Origin: an uncultured Acetatifactor sp.
Lineage (GTDB): Bacteria > Bacillota > Clostridia > Lachnospirales > Lachnospiraceae
Assembly: GCA_910585805.1 (NCBI GenBank)
Contig: CAJUFB010000144.1
Span: 1-7,656 of the forward strand
Direction of reading: 5' to 3'
Length of the DNA: 7,656 bases
Shown here: positions 5,601 to 7,656 of the stretch, piece by piece
Layout: every line of letters begins with the position of its first letter
Numbering within the stretch: the first letter of the stretch is position 1
Made by a program: the position numbers and the translations under genes
Notes under the pieces: model-generated
What the model was told of the DNA's origin: nothing
Seen by the model: only the letters and a program-made list of their open reading frames with translations
The model's database searches: none

Positions 5601-6806
5601 ATGGATAGCTTATCAGGAATGGATGTACGCCTTAATGAAACAGAAGGGTTCGGAGAGGTACAGCAGGAGGGGTATACCAACGTGGGAGAATCATTTGGAG
5701 GGGATTTCTTTTCCGATATGCAGGCGATAGGGTATAACCCTTTTGAAGAGGAAGACGAAAGCCGGGAAACGTATCCGGATGATGCGGGGGTGACAGAGAC
5801 GGAGGAATATCTGCCAGCGGCTCCTGCATGGATTCCAGATGTGCTTCCGGGAGAAGAAGCCCAATCGGTAGAAGAAGCCGGAGGGCAGTATGCAGACGGA
5901 CAGGATACCAGAGAACTGGAAGAGACAGAAGGAGAAGATGGGTTGGAAGAATCAGGAGATTCGGAAGTGTCCGAAGATTCAGGAGATGATTTGGAAGCGC
6001 CTGATGATTTAGGGGAAGAATCTGAAGAATCTGAGGAAAAAGCGCATACAGATGGCAAGCCTGATGAGACCCGCAGGGCTGACGAGGCTGCCGCAGAGGA
6101 GCGGAGACGGGCGGAGCATGAGGCGTCCGAAGCGAAAAGGAAGGCAGAGTGGGAAGCCAGACAGCAGGAGAAGAGGGAAGCGCTGAAAGCACAGATGGAG
6201 CGGATCAGGGCCATGAGCGATGAGGAGCTGGCGGCACAGTCCATGAAAAGGGTGGAGGCCGACACGGAGAAGCTTACGCGCCGCAACATGAAGGAATGCG
6301 TCTCCGAGTATATCCAGACCGCATGCCTGGAGGATGCCGGGTTTGCACGGCAGGCCATGCTCCCCCAGAAGAACATGGTCCGCTGCTTCCAGTACATCAA
6401 CCGGAAGGCCTATGAATACGTGCAGGATGAGATGAAGGCCAACGGGGTACAGCCGGGGCGGGACAATCCCTGCTATGCTAGCGATGTCCCGGACGATCTC
6501 TGCTACCACTGGGCAGAGGAATATTTCCGAACCATGGACGTAAAAGAAGATAAAGAAGAGGAAGAGGAGTTCGTCCCGAAGCCCTATGTGGGAAGGACGG
6601 TATCCGGCTCAAAGGGAAAGAAAACCGGCGCTAAGAAATCCGCCGCAAAGAAACCGGCAGAAAAGAAGCCCCAGGGTGGAAAATCACCGGAAAGGAAAGC
6701 AGAAAAGAAGGCGGAAACCGGAAAACCTGCAGACGACAGCCAGCTGTCCTTTATGGGGCAGATGTCTTTTGAGGACATGCTGGGAACCGTGGCGAAAGCA
6801 AGCTGA
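5601..6806 (+). CDS. PcfK-like protein with acidic N-terminal extension
   Basis: A 401-aa protein whose residues 205-315 resemble the PcfK-like family, named after a gene in the conjugation region of enterococcal plasmid pCF10; its exact role is not known. The key stretch runs from RNMKECVSEYIQ through FARQAMLPQKNMVRCFQYINRKAYEY to DLCYHWAEEYF. Residues 48-147 are a strongly acidic, disordered-looking region; 155-225 is a charged Ala/Glu/Arg segment likely to form a coiled coil. Residues 336-372 are Lys/Ala-rich, like a DNA-binding tail. The end, QLSFMGQMSFEDML at 381-394, resembles a clamp-binding or docking peptide. I chose ATG 5601 because AAAGGAG lies at 5588-5594; the frame extends to 5379 but that would overlap the previous gene without a binding site. 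The GC content is visibly lower before about 6050 than after it, suggesting a recently exchanged N-terminus. It is 28 bp from the DUF7666-like gene. Confidence 0.78.
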   Translation: MDSLSGMDVRLNETEGFGEVQQEGYTNVGESFGGDFFSDMQAIGYNPFEEEDESRETYPDDAGVTETEEYLPAAPAWIPDVLPGEEAQSVEEAGGQYADGQDTRELEETEGEDGLEESGDSEVSEDSGDDLEAPDDLGEESEESEEKAHTDGKPDETRRADEAAAEERRRAEHEASEAKRKAEWEARQQEKREALKAQMERIRAMSDEELAAQSMKRVEADTEKLTRRNMKECVSEYIQTACLEDAGFARQAMLPQKNMVRCFQYINRKAYEYVQDEMKANGVQPGRDNPCYASDVPDDLCYHWAEEYFRTMDVKEDKEEEEEFVPKPYVGRTVSGSKGKKTGAKKSAAKKPAEKKPQGGKSPERKAEKKAETGKPADDSQLSFMGQMSFEDMLGTVAKAS

Positions 6807-6834
6807 ACACAAATTTCAAGGAGGTGGGAAAAGA

Positions 6835-7383
6835 ATGATTGCATACAAAGCGTTTGAGCATGGGCTTATCTGCCGGGGGTACCAGTTCTCTATGGGGCTT
6901 AACCGGACGGAGAAGGCAAACTGCCGCCAGAACGGCTTCCACTGTGCGGAGGACCCCCTGGACTGCCTGACCTACTACTCCGACATGGACAGGGCGGAAT
7001 ACTATGTGGTGGATGCCGGAGGGGATATTGACGAAGACGGATATGACACTAAAATCTCCTGCACGGAGCTGACAGTGCTGAAGAGACTGACAAAATGGGA
7101 TTTCTTCCTCCACAGCCTGGCGTTCATGGCCGACCATCCTTTACGGGAGTGGAACTGCCATGTGTCAAGGGACAGGGCGGAAGCATCCCATGGGTATGCA
7201 GTGGTAAGGGGAAGCAATCCTGCCGCCCACGGGAAATGCGGCGATATCCTTGCCTTTGCAGAGGAAGACCCGGTGAGCGGGCGTATCATCAGGGTCAGCC
7301 TTGCGCAGGTAGACGGCGGCAGGATCCTGGAAGACAAATGGTATGGCGCTGATCTGGAGGAAAGGCAGGTGGCACTGATATGA
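6835..7383 (+). CDS. DUF7666-like protein
   Basis: A 182-aa protein I associate with the DUF7666 family, whose function is unknown. Recognised features are MIAYKAFEHGLICRGYQF at residues 1-18, NCRQNGFHCAEDPLDCLTYY at 29-48, YYVVDAGGDIDED at 56-68, TKISCTELTVLKRL at 72-85, GYAVVRGSNPAAHGKCGDILAF at 120-141, and the C-terminal YGADLEERQV. Family members are compact cytoplasmic proteins; the VDAGGDIDED stretch is very acidic. The start at ATG 6835 has a full AAGGAGGT at 6818-6825; an earlier in-frame ATG at 6586 falls inside the pcfK-like gene and is rejected. Its stop overlaps the start of the PcfJ-like gene by ATGA at 7380-7383, so the two are translationally coupled. Four Cys residues lie in the N-terminal half (13, 30, 37, 44) and could bind metal, but spacing is irregular. 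Family name from memory. Confidence 0.78.
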   Translation: MIAYKAFEHGLICRGYQFSMGLNRTEKANCRQNGFHCAEDPLDCLTYYSDMDRAEYYVVDAGGDIDEDGYDTKISCTELTVLKRLTKWDFFLHSLAFMADHPLREWNCHVSRDRAEASHGYAVVRGSNPAAHGKCGDILAFAEEDPVSGRIIRVSLAQVDGGRILEDKWYGADLEERQVALI

Positions 7384-7656
7384 AGAAAAAGGAACTGCTG
7401 GGATTGAAAGTCCTGAAAGCAACGTCAAAGATGATGCGGATGGCAGAAAGGGACCAGCCTGTGAGGAAGGCGGAAGACTATTGGGGTGGAAAGCATTTTT
7501 ATGTAACCTACCAGCATGGGCTGTATATGCGCTGCGCAGTGGTGGGCGGGCTCCTGAAGGTGGCTTTTTTCCTCACGGAACACATGCGGGCCGGAGGGAG
7601 GATGCTGTTATTCCGCATTTTATTTACTTCCAAATTCACTGTACTTCCGTCAAATT
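7380..7656 (+). CDS. PcfJ-like protein, N-terminal fragment interrupted by the inverted repeat
   Basis: The first 75 codons look like the N-terminus of PcfJ-domain proteins that neighbour PcfK-like genes in conjugative elements: MKKKELLGLKVLKATSKMMR, AEDYWGGKHF, GLYMRCAVVGGLLKVAFFL, HMRAGGRM. Full-length members are several hundred residues, so this is a fragment. Native coding appears to stop after base 7605, because the right repeat arm begins at 7606; the last 17 codons (LLFRILFTSKFTVLPSN) are read from the repeat, and the frame is open at the window edge. I recall family members having a Pro soon after GGR, and the C at 7605 would fit the first base of a Pro codon, consistent with interruption there. 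ATG 7380 overlaps the previous stop; GGTGG at 7368-7372 is a weak binding site. Whether the gene is truly broken or the break is an assembly edge cannot be told here. Confidence 0.7.
   Translation, partial: MKKKELLGLKVLKATSKMMRMAERDQPVRKAEDYWGGKHFYVTYQHGLYMRCAVVGGLLKVAFFLTEHMRAGGRMLLFRILFTSKFTVLPSN
7606..7656. repeat. Right arm of the 51-bp inverted repeat
   Basis: Bases 7606-7656 are the exact reverse complement of 1-51. The arm starts with TG at its inner border and holds the same two submotifs in the opposite orientation: TACTTCCAAATT at 7625-7636 and TACTTCCGTCAAATT at 7642-7656. Its AT-rich composition contrasts sharply with the PcfJ-like coding it follows. No matching direct duplication is seen between the bases flanking the two arms (ending GGAGGATGC on the right, starting CCAGACAGC on the left), so the arms do not look like the two ends of a single insertion with the window wrapped around it. 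Confidence 0.93.

Noticed and set aside
5528..6400. Long Ser-rich reverse-strand frame of 290 codons
   Set aside because: It is the antisense shadow of the acidic GAA/GAT-rich region of the pcfK-like gene; serine runs come from reading TCT/TCC on the complement.
6586..6834. N-terminal extension of the DUF7666-like protein
   Set aside because: It overlaps the pcfK-like gene in another frame, has an Arg/Lys-rich nonsense composition, and a perfect AAGGAGGT supports ATG 6835.

Overview
The window looks like part of a conjugative plasmid or integrative conjugative element from a Gram-positive anaerobe, most likely a gut Lachnospiraceae-type Clostridia. Reasons: strong AGGAGG-type ribosome binding sites, GC-rich coding, all genes on the + strand, and a set of proteins (DUF5688-like, CHC2/TOPRIM-like primase, PcfK-like, DUF7666-like, PcfJ-like N-terminus) that I associate with such elements. 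Family names come from recognising the sequences by eye; no search was run.

Layout: (1) 1-51, one arm of a perfect 51-bp inverted repeat. (2) 39-1556, a Pro/Gln/Ala-rich repeat protein with a conserved C-terminal domain, probably cut at its 5' end by the repeat. (3) 1557-1794, a spacer with a hairpin. (4) 1795-2700, a DUF5688-like protein. (5) 2701-2842, a spacer with a strong hairpin. (6) 2843-3415, an unrecognised small protein with a four-cysteine zinc-ribbon motif. (7) 3458-5458, a primase-like protein (zinc ribbon, TOPRIM-like core, YodL-like C-terminus). (8) 5459-5600, a leader with a terminator and a competing upstream pairing, resembling an attenuator. (9) 5601-6806, a PcfK-like protein. 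(10) 6835-7383, a DUF7666-like protein. (11) 7380-7605, the start of a PcfJ-like gene, broken where the second repeat arm (7606-7656) begins.

The two repeat arms are the most striking feature. They are AT-rich (16 G+C of 51), have the form 5'-TG...CA-3' at the inner borders, contain two spaced copies of the same submotif, and each interrupts an open reading frame. The simplest reading is that the segment lies between two ends of an insertion-sequence-like element, and that the window stops inside those copies. An invertible segment, a terminal-repeat element, or an assembly break at a repeat are alternatives.

The genes probably form one or two operons supporting DNA processing of a mobile element: the primase-like protein would prime DNA after transfer or during replication, and PcfK/PcfJ-like proteins are encoded in conjugation regions such as that of enterococcal pCF10. 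No transposase, relaxase, coupling ATPase, defence system, tRNA or CRISPR array is visible here.
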